Source of the DNA: Streptomyces sp. KMM 9044
GTDB taxonomy: Bacteria > Actinomycetota > Actinomycetes > Streptomycetales > Streptomycetaceae
Assembly (NCBI RefSeq): GCF_024701375.2
Contig: NZ_CP113910.1
Location: 3,596,001-3,660,000 of the forward strand
Reading direction: 5' to 3'
Length of the DNA stretch: 64,000 nt
Part shown: positions 16,823 through 25,061 of the stretch, in pieces
How positions within the stretch are numbered: position 1 is the stretch's first letter
How the letters are laid out: every line of letters starts with the position of its first letter
Notes under the pieces: generated by a model
Databases searched by the model: none
Told to the model about the DNA's origin: nothing
What the model saw: only the letters and a program-made list of their open reading frames with translations
Translations under genes and position numbers: made by a program

Positions 16823-17545
16823 ATGGGGCAGGGGCGGGGTTGGGAGGGCGCGGTCCTCAAGTTGATGCGCGCCAAGGACTTCGAGTTCACGGTGACACGC
16901 GCCGAGGACATCACCTCCGACTACCGGCGGCTGCGCTTGACCGACGGCGGCATGCTCGCCGCGACCGGCGTCCACCCGACGATGTGGGTGCGGCTGTGGT
17001 TCGACAACGCGGGCAGACCGCACCAGCGGGCGTACACCCTCGTCGACCCCGACCCGGCGACCGGCACCTTCGGCCTGGAGTTCGCCCTGCACGAGGGGTG
17101 CGCCAGCGACTGGGCACGGGCGGCGAAGCCCGGCGACACCGTCGAGGCGACCGTGCAGGGCACGGGCTTCGACGTGCCCGGCCCCGCCCCCTCGCACGTC
17201 TTCGCGGTGGGCGACCCGGCCTCCCTCCCGGCGATCAACTCCCTGCTGGGCGCTCTGGGATCCGCACCGGCGACCATCTGGTTCGAGGGCACCCTGGAGG
17301 GGCTGCCCCGCCTCGCCGACCCGGAGCGGCACGAGGTGCGCGAGGTCCCGCGCCTCGGCTCCGGCACCCACCTCGTCGAGCAGGTCCGGGCGGAGCTGCC
17401 CGAGCTGCTGCGGGCCCACCCCGACCCGTACGTCTGGGTCGCCTGCGACACCGCGACCACCCGGACGCTGTCGGCGTTCCTGCGCAGGGAACTGGGCGTG
17501 CCCAAGCAGCGGATGCACGCCCTGGGGTACTGGCGCGCGAACTGA
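16823..17545 (+). CDS. Siderophore-interacting protein (FAD/NAD(P)H ferric-siderophore reductase)
   Basis: The product has 240 residues. The ATG at 16823 follows AAGGTG at a workable distance and lies 40 bases after the iron box; an upstream GTG gives 11 extra residues without support. It has the FAD-binding half (TSDYRRLRL, then HQRAYTLVDPDPATGTFGLEFALHE with the RxYT flavin motif) and the C-terminal SIP domain (HVFAVGDPASLPAINSLL, WFEG, VWVACDTATTRTLSAFLRRELGVPKQRMHALGYW in parts). The enzyme reduces ferric siderophores in the cytoplasm to release iron. Its divergent arrangement with the acylase and GNAT genes around one operator suggests they serve the same siderophore. Confidence 0.93.
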   Translation: MGQGRGWEGAVLKLMRAKDFEFTVTRAEDITSDYRRLRLTDGGMLAATGVHPTMWVRLWFDNAGRPHQRAYTLVDPDPATGTFGLEFALHEGCASDWARAAKPGDTVEATVQGTGFDVPGPAPSHVFAVGDPASLPAINSLLGALGSAPATIWFEGTLEGLPRLADPERHEVREVPRLGSGTHLVEQVRAELPELLRAHPDPYVWVACDTATTRTLSAFLRRELGVPKQRMHALGYWRAN

Positions 17546-17669
17546 CCGCACCCGAATTCGGACACACGAGCCCTCTTTGACGGAAATCAGTCAAGATCTG
17601 TACGCACTTGCCCGTGCCGCCGCAGCCAGGAGGCTGCGCCCGGAACGTCTGGGCCGGTAGGCTTCCCGT

Positions 17670-17972
17670 GTGATCTTCAAGCGCATCGGAAACGGCCGGC
17701 CGTACCCCGACCACGGCCGGGAAAGCACCCGGTCGTGGGCGGACGTCGCACCGCGCCCGGTCCGCCTCGATCAGCTCGTCACGACGAAGCAGCAGCTCGA
17801 CCTCGAGACCCTCCTCGCCGAGGACTCGACCTTCTACGGCGACCTCTTCGCGCACGTCGTGAAATGGCAGGGCGATCTGTACCTGGAGGACGGGCTGCAC
17901 CGCGCGGTACGGGCGGCGCTCCAGCAGCGCCAGGTGCTGCACGCCCGCGTCCTCGAACTCGAACTGGACTGA
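17670..17972 (+). CDS. Conserved small protein, often labelled VapB-like antitoxin
   Basis: This 100-residue protein, from a GTG (VIFKRIGNGRPYPDHG), is highly conserved among Streptomyces. The middle, VRLDQLVTTKQQLDLETLL then FAHVVKWQGDLYLEDGLHRA, is helical with alternating charge. I recall automatic annotations calling it a VapB-family antitoxin, but no toxin gene adjoins it and no AbrB or ribbon-helix-helix motif is clear, so that label is doubtful. A LytR_C protein gene follows on the same strand after ~180 bases. Confidence 0.75.
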   Translation: MIFKRIGNGRPYPDHGRESTRSWADVAPRPVRLDQLVTTKQQLDLETLLAEDSTFYGDLFAHVVKWQGDLYLEDGLHRAVRAALQQRQVLHARVLELELD

Positions 17973-18156
17973 CACTCCCCGCCCGCGGCCCTGCGGCCCG
18001 GACCCGTGCCGGCAGCACGCCGATGTGCCGGCGGGCCCTTTCGCTCCCGCCGGACACGCCTCTGCCGACCCGGGCTTTGACCCTTTCGGGTTGAACTACG
18101 CCTTATCGAATGATCATCCGGTAGGCATAGTGGCCGGAGCGCACTACGCTGCGCCC

Positions 18157-18801
18157 ATGAGCATGCTGACTCCTCCCGGCATGGGCGGCCAGTACCGGAT
18201 CCGGGGTGACAAGTACCCGCGGATGCGCCGCCCCCGACGCCGCGGCAGGCTCGTCGTCCTGGCCATCACCTCCGTCGCGGCGCTCGGCGTGGCCGGCTGG
18301 GGCACGCTGCAGCTCTTCGACGTCTTCACCGGGGGCGGCACCCCCGCCTCCGCGGTCGGCGTCAAGGCGGGCTGCGTCACCAAGGCGAGCCCCTCGCCCG
18401 GCCCGGGCCCCGGTGCCGCGCTCCCCGGCCCCGACCGGATCACGGTCAACGTCCTCAACGCCACGACCAGGTCCGGCCTGGCCAAGAAGACCGCCGACGA
18501 GCTGAAGAAGCGCGGCTTCAAGATCGGCGACGTGGGCAACGCGACCAAGGAGTACGACAAGGCGGTCAAGGGCACCGGCGTGCTCCTCGGCCCCGCGTCC
18601 GCTCTCAAGACCTCGCTGCCGGTGCTCGGCACCCAGCTCGCCGGCGCCGAACGCCGCACCGAGGCGTCCCGCAAGGGCGGCGAGATCGACCTGATCATCG
18701 GCGACGACTTCACCCGGCTGACGGCCGAGGCGGAGGCCGACCGGGCCCTCGCCGCGCTGAACGACCCCGAGCCCGCACCCGCCGTCAAGAAGAGCTGCTG
18801 A
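18157..18801 (+). CDS. Membrane-anchored LytR_C domain protein
   Basis: The product has 214 residues. The ATG at 18157 begins MSMLTPPGMGGQYRIRG. A basic cytoplasmic stretch (RMRRPRRRGR) precedes one membrane helix (~30-50, LVVLAITSVAALGVAG). The outside part has a Pro/Gly/Ser linker with a lone cysteine and then a LytR_C domain: ITVNVLNATTRSGLAKKTADELKKRGFKIGDV in overlapping blocks, later IDLIIGDDFTRL. LytR_C domains accompany LCP-family wall-polymer ligases, but the LCP domain itself is absent, so this is a stand-alone accessory, probably at the cell wall. The C-terminus ends in KKSC. Confidence 0.85.
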   Translation: MSMLTPPGMGGQYRIRGDKYPRMRRPRRRGRLVVLAITSVAALGVAGWGTLQLFDVFTGGGTPASAVGVKAGCVTKASPSPGPGPGAALPGPDRITVNVLNATTRSGLAKKTADELKKRGFKIGDVGNATKEYDKAVKGTGVLLGPASALKTSLPVLGTQLAGAERRTEASRKGGEIDLIIGDDFTRLTAEAEADRALAALNDPEPAPAVKKSC

Positions 18802-18951
18802 CCCCGAGGCAGAGGCAGAGGGCGGGCAGGAGCACACACCGGCGGCCGCCCCGAAGCTCCGAACCCGAGCTCTCGGGACGGCCGCTTCGTACCGGCTGCG
18901 TATCGCCCGTGTACGGCTGTGCACCGGCGACGGACGGGCCCGCCCGGTCGG

Positions 18952-19587
18952 CTACTCGGCCGCCCCGTACATCCGGTCCCCCGCGTCGCCGAGGCCCGGC
19001 ACGATGTAGCCGTGCTCGTTGAGGCGCTCGTCGACCGACGCCGTCACGACGGTCACCGGGGTGCCGGCCAGCTCGCGCTCCATGACCTCGACGCCCTCCG
19101 GCGCGGCCAGCAGCACCACGGCGGTCACATCGTCCGCGCCCCGCTTGATCAGTTCCTGGATCGCGGCGACCAACGTGCCGCCGGTGGCGAGCATCGGGTC
19201 CAGCACGTACACCTGACGCCCGGAGAGGTCCTCCGGCATCCGGGTGGCGTACGTCGAGGCCTGCAGCGTCTCCTCGTTGCGGATCATGCCGAGGAAGCCC
19301 ACCTCTGCGGTCGGCAGCAGCCGGACCATGCCGTCCAGCATGCCGAGGCCGGCCCGCAGGATCGGCACCACCAGCGGGCGCGGGTGGGAGAGCTTGACGC
19401 CCGTGGTCCGCTCCACCGGCGTGTGGATGTCGACCTGCTCGGTGCGCACGTCGCGCGTGGCCTCGTAGGCGAGGAGGGTGACCAGCTCGTCGGCGAGACG
19501 GCGGAAGGTCGCGGAGTCGGTGCGCCGGTCGCGCAGCGTGGTGAGTTTGTGTGCGACCAGGGGGTGGTCGACGACGTGGAGACGCAT
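18952..19587 (-). CDS. upp: Uracil phosphoribosyltransferase
   Basis: The 211-residue product matches the usual family length. It converts uracil and PRPP to UMP in pyrimidine salvage. The family start [20 protein letters not shown], the [17 protein letters not shown] segment, the PRPP-binding loop [16 protein letters not shown] and the C-terminal uracil-binding [14 protein letters not shown] are all intact. Divergent from the hypothetical gene at 19724, with about 130 bases between. Confidence 0.98.
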   Translation of the reverse strand: MRLHVVDHPLVAHKLTTLRDRRTDSATFRRLADELVTLLAYEATRDVRTEQVDIHTPVERTTGVKLSHPRPLVVPILRAGLGMLDGMVRLLPTAEVGFLGMIRNEETLQASTYATRMPEDLSGRQVYVLDPMLATGGTLVAAIQELIKRGADDVTAVVLLAAPEGVEVMERELAGTPVTVVTASVDERLNEHGYIVPGLGDAGDRMYGAAE

Positions 19588-19723
19588 GGCCCCACATTAA
19601 CCGGGCAGGGACGGGCCCGGCTCCCCGCACACGGCAAGCCTCGAGGCCCGCCGCTACTCCTTCGGTGGCGTCAAAACGCTCGTCCGGGGGAAAGTGGCAG
19701 GGACGGACTGGGGTGATGAGGCA

Positions 19724-20020
19724 ATGTCTGAGCGGAGTTCCCGAAACGAGCCGTCGGTACGGGAGACACCCGGCGGCCTGCACGGCGAGATCGGCGAGCG
19801 CCGCGTCGACCTCGCATCGGAGGTGTCCGGCGTCGCCGGGGTGCCCGGCATGACCGGACCGCCCGGGGCTGACGAGACCGACGCCGAGCGGCGGCGGCGG
19901 CGCGCCCGGTTTCTGCGCGAACTCGCCGAGGCCAGAGAACTGCGTGACCGGGTCCAGCCGCGCCGCGCCAAGGCGGCCCGGCTGCGGCACGCGATGCGCA
20001 TGCGGACCTTCCGCTGGTAG
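19724..20020 (+). CDS. Hypothetical protein with Arg-rich C-terminal helix
   Basis: The product has 98 residues from the ATG at 19724; a GTG at 19694 with GGGGGAAA just before it would add ten residues and is equally possible. The N-terminal half is disordered and acidic. The C-terminal half is a strongly charged helix (AERRRRRARFLRELAEARE then RVQPRRAKAARLRHAMR). It could contact nucleic acid or ribosomes. I do not recognise a family. Confidence 0.6.
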   Translation: MSERSSRNEPSVRETPGGLHGEIGERRVDLASEVSGVAGVPGMTGPPGADETDAERRRRRARFLRELAEARELRDRVQPRRAKAARLRHAMRMRTFRW

Positions 20021-20394
20021 GAGTCCCATGGCGTCCCGGAACGGGGCGCCTCCGGTGAGCGAGGCGCCGCGGACCCGACGGAAACAGGCCCGGCTGCGGG
20101 AAGATCGCGGCCCATGCGGGTGTTTGCCGAGTGGCCGTACGAGGACCGCAGTCCGAGCCGCGTACGATCCGCTGTGACGGCAGCGAGCGCACCGACGGGT
20201 CCCGGGCAGGCTCCGGGGGAACACTCGGCGGCGCGGGGTCAAAACTGCCGGACACAGGGAGCCGAAGACGTCCCCTGTCGGCCTTGTTTCTGCCACGATT
20301 CCGAGTGGGCGGGGCTCGTGGAGCACTCCTCGCCCACACACCTCCGCCGGGGGGATCCCCAACCGGCGCACCTGAGACCAGTGGGAGAGTCACG
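20021..20394. other. Intergenic, no gene recognised
   Basis: About 370 bases. Several open frames cross it but none has a ribosome site or familiar sequence. The last bases (GGGAGAG) are the ribosome site of the TadA-associated gene. Confidence 0.5.
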
Positions 20395-20934
20395 GTGTAC
20401 TTCGCCGCACTGCTCGCGCGCACCGAAGACGGGTGGGAAGCGAGCGACACGGAGCTCGACGATGTGGAGACCCTGTCCGATCTGGCCGACCTGGCCCGGG
20501 AGGCCGCCCCGGACGAGGACACGGTGCTCGTACTGATCGAGCAGGAGGACGGCTGGTTCGGCGTCGTCCGCGTGGACGGGGAGGACGACCCTCGTATCTA
20601 CGTGTCCGACGCCGCGGCCGCCGCCCGCAGCAGCTACGGCGAGATCCTGCTCACCGACGAGCTGCTCGGCCGGGAACCGGGGAACGACGGCCCCGACCTG
20701 GACGCCCTCGACCTCGACGGCACGGAGGACGGTGGACCGGGCGACGAAGCCGACGAGGACGTTGCGGCGGACACCGGTTCCGCCGATTCCGTGCTGCACG
20801 GGCCGGTCGGCGACGCCCTGGTCCTGGACGACCTGGGTGTGAGCGAGAAGGACCTGCGCTCGCTGTCCGGGGACGCCCTGGGCACGATCGCCGAGGTCCT
20901 GGGCGCCGCTGAGGTCCTGGAGACCGTCCGCTGA
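20395..20934 (+). CDS. tRNA adenosine deaminase-associated protein
   Basis: This 179-residue acidic protein starts at the GTG preceded by GGGAGAG; the longer open frame is unsupported. The start VYFAALLARTEDGWEASDTE and the segment GWFGVVRVDGEDDPRIYVSD match the actinobacterial family always found immediately upstream of tadA. A long Asp/Glu/Gly linker separates this domain from a C-terminal helical part (LGVSEKDLRSLSGDALGTI). The biochemical role is not known; the invariant neighbour suggests help with TadA function or stability. Twenty-three bases separate it from tadA. Confidence 0.88.
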   Translation: MYFAALLARTEDGWEASDTELDDVETLSDLADLAREAAPDEDTVLVLIEQEDGWFGVVRVDGEDDPRIYVSDAAAAARSSYGEILLTDELLGREPGNDGPDLDALDLDGTEDGGPGDEADEDVAADTGSADSVLHGPVGDALVLDDLGVSEKDLRSLSGDALGTIAEVLGAAEVLETVR

Positions 20935-20957
20935 CCGGGCCCACCCCGCCCGATCCG

Positions 20958-21413
20958 GTGCGCGCCCCCTGGCGGGCCGCGATGCGGCTCGCCCTGGCCG
21001 AGGCCGAGCGGGCCGCCCGGGGCGGGGACGTCCCCGTCGGCGCGGTCGTCCTGGCGCCGGACGGCAGCACCGTGCTGGCCTCCGGGTACAACGAGCGCGA
21101 GGCCGGCCACGACCCCACCGCGCACGCGGAACTGCTCGCTTTGCGGCGGGCCGCCGCGACGCTCGGACAGTGGCGGCTGAGCGGCTGCACCCTCGTGGTG
21201 ACGCTGGAACCCTGCACGATGTGCGCGGGCGCCGTCCAGCAGTCCCGGGTCGACCGGCTCGTCTACGGCGCCCGGGACGAGAAAGCGGGCGCGGTCGGCT
21301 CCCTCTGGGACGTCGTCCGCGACCGGCGGCTCAACCACCGGCCCGAAGTCGTCGAAGGAGTGCTCTTCGAGGAGTGCGCGCACCTGCTCACAGCGTTCTT
21401 CCGGGACCGCTGA
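20958..21413 (+). CDS. tadA: tRNA-specific adenosine deaminase
   Basis: This 151-residue cytidine-deaminase-fold enzyme converts A34 of tRNA-Arg(ACG) to inosine. The zinc site is complete: His56 and catalytic Glu58 in TAHAELL, and Cys86 and Cys89 in PCTMCAGA. The GTG at 20958 gives the usual length, although homologs often have a few more residues upstream. It is co-transcribed with the TadA-associated gene. Its substrate tRNA-Arg(ACG) is encoded in this window at 36525-36597. Confidence 0.95.
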   Translation: MRAPWRAAMRLALAEAERAARGGDVPVGAVVLAPDGSTVLASGYNEREAGHDPTAHAELLALRRAAATLGQWRLSGCTLVVTLEPCTMCAGAVQQSRVDRLVYGARDEKAGAVGSLWDVVRDRRLNHRPEVVEGVLFEECAHLLTAFFRDR

Positions 21414-21479
21414 GGCAGAGCCGCCGCATCCCGAATACCGATTTCAAACCACCGCGCCGCGTGCTGTAGGGTCTCTCTC

Positions 21480-21564
21480 GGTAGCGTGTCCGAGCGGCCG
21501 AAGGAGCTCGCCTCGAAAGCGAGTGTGGCGCAAGTCACCGAGGGTTCAAATCCCTCCGCTACCG
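21480..21564 (+). tRNA. tRNA-Ser(CGA)
   Basis: Acceptor GGTAGCG pairs with CGCTACC. The anticodon stem CTCGC/GCGAG encloses loop CTCGAAA (anticodon CGA). A long class II variable arm and the GGTTCAAATCC T-arm are present. CCA is not encoded exactly after the discriminator G. Confidence 0.96.
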
Positions 21565-21569
21565 CAGGT

Positions 21570-21599
21570 GAAGGGCCTCGTCATCAGACGGGGCCCTTC
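21570..21599 (+). terminator. Terminator after tRNA-Ser(CGA)
   Basis: GAAGGGCCTCGTC and GACGGGGCCCTTC form a 13-bp stem with one wobble pair and a 4-base loop, just after the tRNA. Confidence 0.8.
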
Positions 21600-21688
21600 G
21601 TGCGATCATGGGCCCGCTCGGCATACAGGGGTGACGCCGGTACACAACAGTGACACCGGTGCGCAGCAGCGACAGGGGGAGGGCCGCG

Positions 21689-21868
21689 ATGGCGGTGAAC
21701 GCGAAGAGGGTCGCCGTCTACGTCCTCGCGGTCTTCGCGCTGTATGTGGTCATCACGGATCCGGACAAGGCGACGGACTACGTCCGGATAGCGTTCGAGG
21801 GCATATCCGACGCCGCGACCGCCGTCGGGGACTTCATGACATGGCTCGCCGGCGGAGGAGACCGATGA
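21689..21868 (+). CDS. Small single-pass membrane protein
   Basis: This 59-residue protein starts at the ATG after GGGGGAGGGCC. One membrane helix (VAVYVLAVFALYVVI) is followed by an amphipathic ~30-residue segment. Its stop overlaps the ATG of the Dabb gene, so the pair is coupled. Conserved in Streptomyces as far as I recall; function unknown. Confidence 0.7.
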   Translation: MAVNAKRVAVYVLAVFALYVVITDPDKATDYVRIAFEGISDAATAVGDFMTWLAGGGDR

Positions 21869-22158
21869 TCCGCCACCTGGTTCTGTTCAGGCTGAACCAG
21901 GGCGTGGAGCGCGACGACCCGCGCGTCGTCGCGGGCGCGGAGGTGTTCCGTTCGCTCGGGGGCAGGATCCCGGAGATCCGCTTCTGGGAGTGCGCCTGGA
22001 ACATCAGTGACCGGCCCGTCGCCTACGACTTCGCCATCAACTCGGCGTTCGACGACGTCGGCGCGCTGCGTCGGTATGTGGAGCACCCGGAGCATCAGGC
22101 GGGTGTCGGCCTGTGGCGCGAGTTCGCCACGTGGGTGATCGCCGACTACGAGTTCTGA
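21865..22158 (+). CDS. Dabb family (stress-responsive alpha/beta barrel) protein
   Basis: The product has 97 residues. It shows the Dabb pattern of a short dimeric ferredoxin-like barrel: IRHLVLFRLNQGV at the start, WNISDRPVAYDFAINSAFDD in the middle and YVEHPEHQAGVGLWREFA near the end. Family members include stress proteins and aromatic polyketide cyclases such as olivetolic acid cyclase. With no polyketide genes nearby, a general stress role is more likely. Followed by a clear terminator. Confidence 0.88.
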   Translation: MIRHLVLFRLNQGVERDDPRVVAGAEVFRSLGGRIPEIRFWECAWNISDRPVAYDFAINSAFDDVGALRRYVEHPEHQAGVGLWREFATWVIADYEF

Positions 22159-22172
22159 GCCTTCGCCCCAGC

Positions 22173-22199
22173 AGCCCTCCGTCGCGACGACGGGGGGCT
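22173..22199 (+). terminator. Terminator after the Dabb gene
   Basis: AGCCCTCCGTCG, loop CGA, CGACGGGGGGCT: a near-perfect hairpin followed by TTCCC, 15 bases after the stop. Confidence 0.75.
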
Positions 22200-22326
22200 T
22201 TCCCGCATTCCCGGCACCACTCGCCCTCAACACGGAATATGCGGTGCTTGCACACAGTGAGCATGTCTTGTGATGCTATGACTGCTTTTGACGGATGAGT
22301 TGACCGATGAAGAGGTGGCGTTGACC

Positions 22327-23250
22327 GTGTCGGCCAGTACTGCGCCGCCCCAGGACCAGGTGTCCGCCCTGACTCCGGCTTCGGCTCAGTCCCCGGACAC
22401 CCCGGCCACGCCCGCCGCCCCTCCCGCCTCCCTCGCCGGCCCTCCCGACACTCCACCGTCCGCCGCCGCCCTGTCCCCTGCCAAGCGACGCGGGGCGGAC
22501 ACCCGGGCGCTGACCCAGGTGCTCTTCGGCCAGCTCAAGAACCTTCAGCCGGGCACGCCGGAGCACACCCGCGTACGTGCCGCGCTCATCGAGGCCAACC
22601 TGCCGCTCGTGCGCTACGCAGCCGCCCGCTTCCGCTCCCGCAACGAGCCGATGGAGGACGTGGTCCAGGTCGGCACCATCGGGCTCATCAACGCCATCGA
22701 CCGCTTCGACCCGGAGCGGGGCGTGCAGTTCCCGACGTTCGCGATGCCGACGGTGGTCGGCGAGATCAAGCGGTACTTCCGCGACAACGTCCGCACCGTC
22801 CACGTACCGCGCCGGCTGCACGAACTGTGGGTGCAGGTCAACAGCGCGACCGAGGACCTCACGACCGCCTTCGGGCGCTCCCCGACGACCGCCGAGATCG
22901 CCGAACGGCTGCGCATCACCGAGGAGGAGGTGCTCTCCTGCATCGAGGCCGGACGGTCGTACCACGCCACCTCCCTGGAGGCCGCACAGGAGGGCGACGG
23001 ACTCCCCGGGATCCTCGACCGGCTCGGCTACGAGGACCCGGCACTGGACGGTGTCGAGCACCGCGACCTCGTCCGGCATCTGCTCGTCCAGCTCCCCGAG
23101 CGGGAACAGCGGATCCTGCTGCTGCGGTACTACAGCAACCTCACCCAGTCGCAGATCAGCGCCGAACTGGGCGTCTCCCAGATGCACGTGTCCCGGCTCC
23201 TCGCACGCAGTTTCCAGCGGCTGCGTTCCGCAAACAGGATCGATGCGTAA
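22327..23250 (+). CDS. sigN: SigB/SigF-family RNA polymerase sigma factor (SigN-like)
   Basis: The product has ~307 residues if the GTG at 22327 (after GAGGTGG) is used; TTG codons at 22321 and 22288 are alternatives. A disordered Pro/Ala-rich N-terminus of ~55 residues precedes full regions 2, 3 and 4: [19 protein letters not shown] with the core-binding helix, [21 protein letters not shown] for -10 recognition, and [21 protein letters not shown] as the -35 helix-turn-helix. It is a close paralogue of the next gene, and the pair recalls the S. coelicolor sigN-sigF tandem involved in sporulation and stress. Such sigmas are normally controlled by RsbW-type kinases. The symbol is by analogy. 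Confidence 0.88.
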   Translation: MSASTAPPQDQVSALTPASAQSPDTPATPAAPPASLAGPPDTPPSAAALSPAKRRGADTRALTQVLFGQLKNLQPGTPEHTRVRAALIEANLPLVRYAAARFRSRNEPMEDVVQVGTIGLINAIDRFDPERGVQFPTFAMPTVVGEIKRYFRDNVRTVHVPRRLHELWVQVNSATEDLTTAFGRSPTTAEIAERLRITEEEVLSCIEAGRSYHATSLEAAQEGDGLPGILDRLGYEDPALDGVEHRDLVRHLLVQLPEREQRILLLRYYSNLTQSQISAELGVSQMHVSRLLARSFQRLRSANRIDA

Positions 23251-23495
23251 TCCCTGAGAGCGAATCGCTCACCAGTACCCTTACATGCCTTTCTGGCCTG
23301 AAACACCACCAGACCCCTTGTTTCCAGGGCCGATTCACGGAATCGATGTCGACATGTCACTACAGCGCGTTGCCGACATGTGACATTCTGCCGGAAGCGC
23401 GTTTGCCGAAGCCCCGGCTCCGGTATTCAGGTGAAGGCTGCGTTCCTCGGACGGGAGCGTCGGCCGCGACCGTCCCGCGACCCAAAGGGGGTGGC

Positions 23496-24443
23496 ATGTC
23501 CGCAGACCAGGGCAGCTCGAAGGTGCTCACGCTCACGGAGAGCGAGACAGCTCCCAATGCTCTCGACGTACTCGGCCCCATCGACGATGCTCCGGCCCTT
23601 GCGGCCGCGCCGGCTCCAGATCTTCCGGAGGCAGTCCTTCCGGAGACAGTCCTTCCGGAGGCAGTCCTTCCGGACACGGCGGCGATCGACACCCGCACCC
23701 TGTCCCGTTCCCTGTTCCTGCGGCTCGCCGCACTCGACGAGAACAGTCCGGAGCACGGCTATGTCCGGGACACCCTGATCGAGCTCAACCTCCCACTGGT
23801 GCGGTACGCGGCGGCCCGTTTCCGCTCGCGCAACGAGCCGATGGAGGACATCGTCCAGGTCGGCACCATCGGGCTGATCAAGGCGATCGACCGCTTCGAC
23901 TGCGAACGTGGCGTGGAGTTCCCGACGTTCGCGATGCCGACGGTGGTCGGCGAGATCAAGCGCTTCTTCCGCGACACGTCGTGGTCGGTGCGGGTGCCGC
24001 GCCGGCTGCAGGAACTGCGCCTGGCGCTGACGAAGGCCGGCGACGAACTCTCCCAGAAGCTCGACCGCTCCCCGACGGTCGCCGAACTCGCCGCGGTCCT
24101 GGGCGTGTCCGAGGAAGACGTCGTCGACGGACTCGCGGTCGGCAACGCGTACACGGCGTCCTCGCTGGACTCCCCGGCGCCCGAGGACGACGGCGGCGAG
24201 GGCTCGCTCGCGGACCGCCTCGGTTACGAGGACATGGCGCTGGAGGGCGTGGAGTACCGGGAGTCGCTCAAGCCCCTGCTGGCCAAGCTGCCGCCCCGGG
24301 AACGGCGGATCATCATGCTGCGCTTCTTCGCCAATATGACGCAGTCACAGATCGGCGAGGAGGTCGGCATCTCCCAGATGCACGTCTCCCGGCTGCTCAC
24401 CCGGACCCTGGCCCAGCTGCGCGAGGGCCTCATCGCGGACTGA
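23496..24443 (+). CDS. sigF: Sporulation sigma factor SigF-like
   Basis: This 315-residue protein starts at the ATG after AAAGGGGGTGGC. Regions 2-4 are complete and nearly identical in layout to the previous gene ([64 protein letters not shown]). The N-terminal extension carries a pentapeptide repeat P-E-A/T-V-L encoded by three 15-bp units at 23629-23673. S. coelicolor SigF acts late in spore maturation; I infer the same. It has its own 245-base upstream region with no terminator visible between the two sigma genes. Regulation by anti-sigma kinases is likely, but none is adjacent. Confidence 0.9.
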   Translation: MSADQGSSKVLTLTESETAPNALDVLGPIDDAPALAAAPAPDLPEAVLPETVLPEAVLPDTAAIDTRTLSRSLFLRLAALDENSPEHGYVRDTLIELNLPLVRYAAARFRSRNEPMEDIVQVGTIGLIKAIDRFDCERGVEFPTFAMPTVVGEIKRFFRDTSWSVRVPRRLQELRLALTKAGDELSQKLDRSPTVAELAAVLGVSEEDVVDGLAVGNAYTASSLDSPAPEDDGGEGSLADRLGYEDMALEGVEYRESLKPLLAKLPPRERRIIMLRFFANMTQSQIGEEVGISQMHVSRLLTRTLAQLREGLIAD

Positions 24444-24596
24444 GACACACCGACCGCCGGTAGCCACTGGCTCTCGCCATCGGACATCGGCCCATGGGCT
24501 CCATCGGCCACCGGTTACCGGTACCGGCCCGGACCTGCGGCCGCCGGGGCGCCCCTCACGGGCGCAACGGCGGCCTCCGCGCGTCCTGCCGCCGGG

Positions 24597-24794
24597 TCAG
24601 CCCAGCGCCAGCCAGGCCACGGCCGCGACGATCGCCACGGCGACGACGACGCCGACGATCAGACCGATACGCGGACCGCCACCGCTCGTCGCGGTGGCCT
24701 GCTGCCCCTGAGGGGCGTCGTCGACGAACGCGCGGAACATCTGGGTGCTGCCGGCGGGGTCGTGGTTGCCCTGCGGGGCCTGGGAGTTAGCCAT
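24597..24794 (-). CDS. Small tail-anchored membrane protein
   Basis: The product has 65 residues from the ATG at 24794 (MANSQAPQGNHDPAGSTQMF); the longer open frame is not supported. A Gly/Gln-rich cytoplasmic part is followed by one C-terminal membrane helix (IGLIVGVVVAVAIVAAVAWLALG in two blocks). The SGGGPRIG lead-in is common in Streptomyces small membrane proteins. Divergent from the MarR gene. Function unknown. Confidence 0.7.
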   Translation of the reverse strand: MANSQAPQGNHDPAGSTQMFRAFVDDAPQGQQATATSGGGPRIGLIVGVVVAVAIVAAVAWLALG

Positions 24795-24972
24795 GGCCCG
24801 AGACACTAGCGAACCGCGCGCACAGGCCCCAAGCGGGGGCGCCTCCCGGGCGCCCGCACGGAGCGCCCGCACGGAGCGGCCCCGATGGCGGCCGGAGCGC
24901 CAAGCCGGTAGGGCGGAATGGCCGACGAACCGCCCCACCTGCGCATTTACGATTCACCATGCGTGTCTTTGC

Positions 24973-25048
24973 CAAGTTTTGGGTACTTGAACCTCGTTCT
25001 TTATGTGCCTTCAGCAACCATCCCCTTCTACCGTTGCCCTAAGCAACG
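24973..25048. promoter_or_regulatory. Two palindromes in the marR promoter region
   Basis: CAAGT-N7-ACTTG lies at 24973-24989. CGTTGC-CCTAA-GCAACG lies at 25032-25048, just before the ribosome site GGGAGG of the MarR gene. The second is a typical position and form for MarR autoregulation. The whole stretch is AT-rich for this genome. Confidence 0.55.
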
Positions 25049-25061
25049 AACGGGAGGTGTC

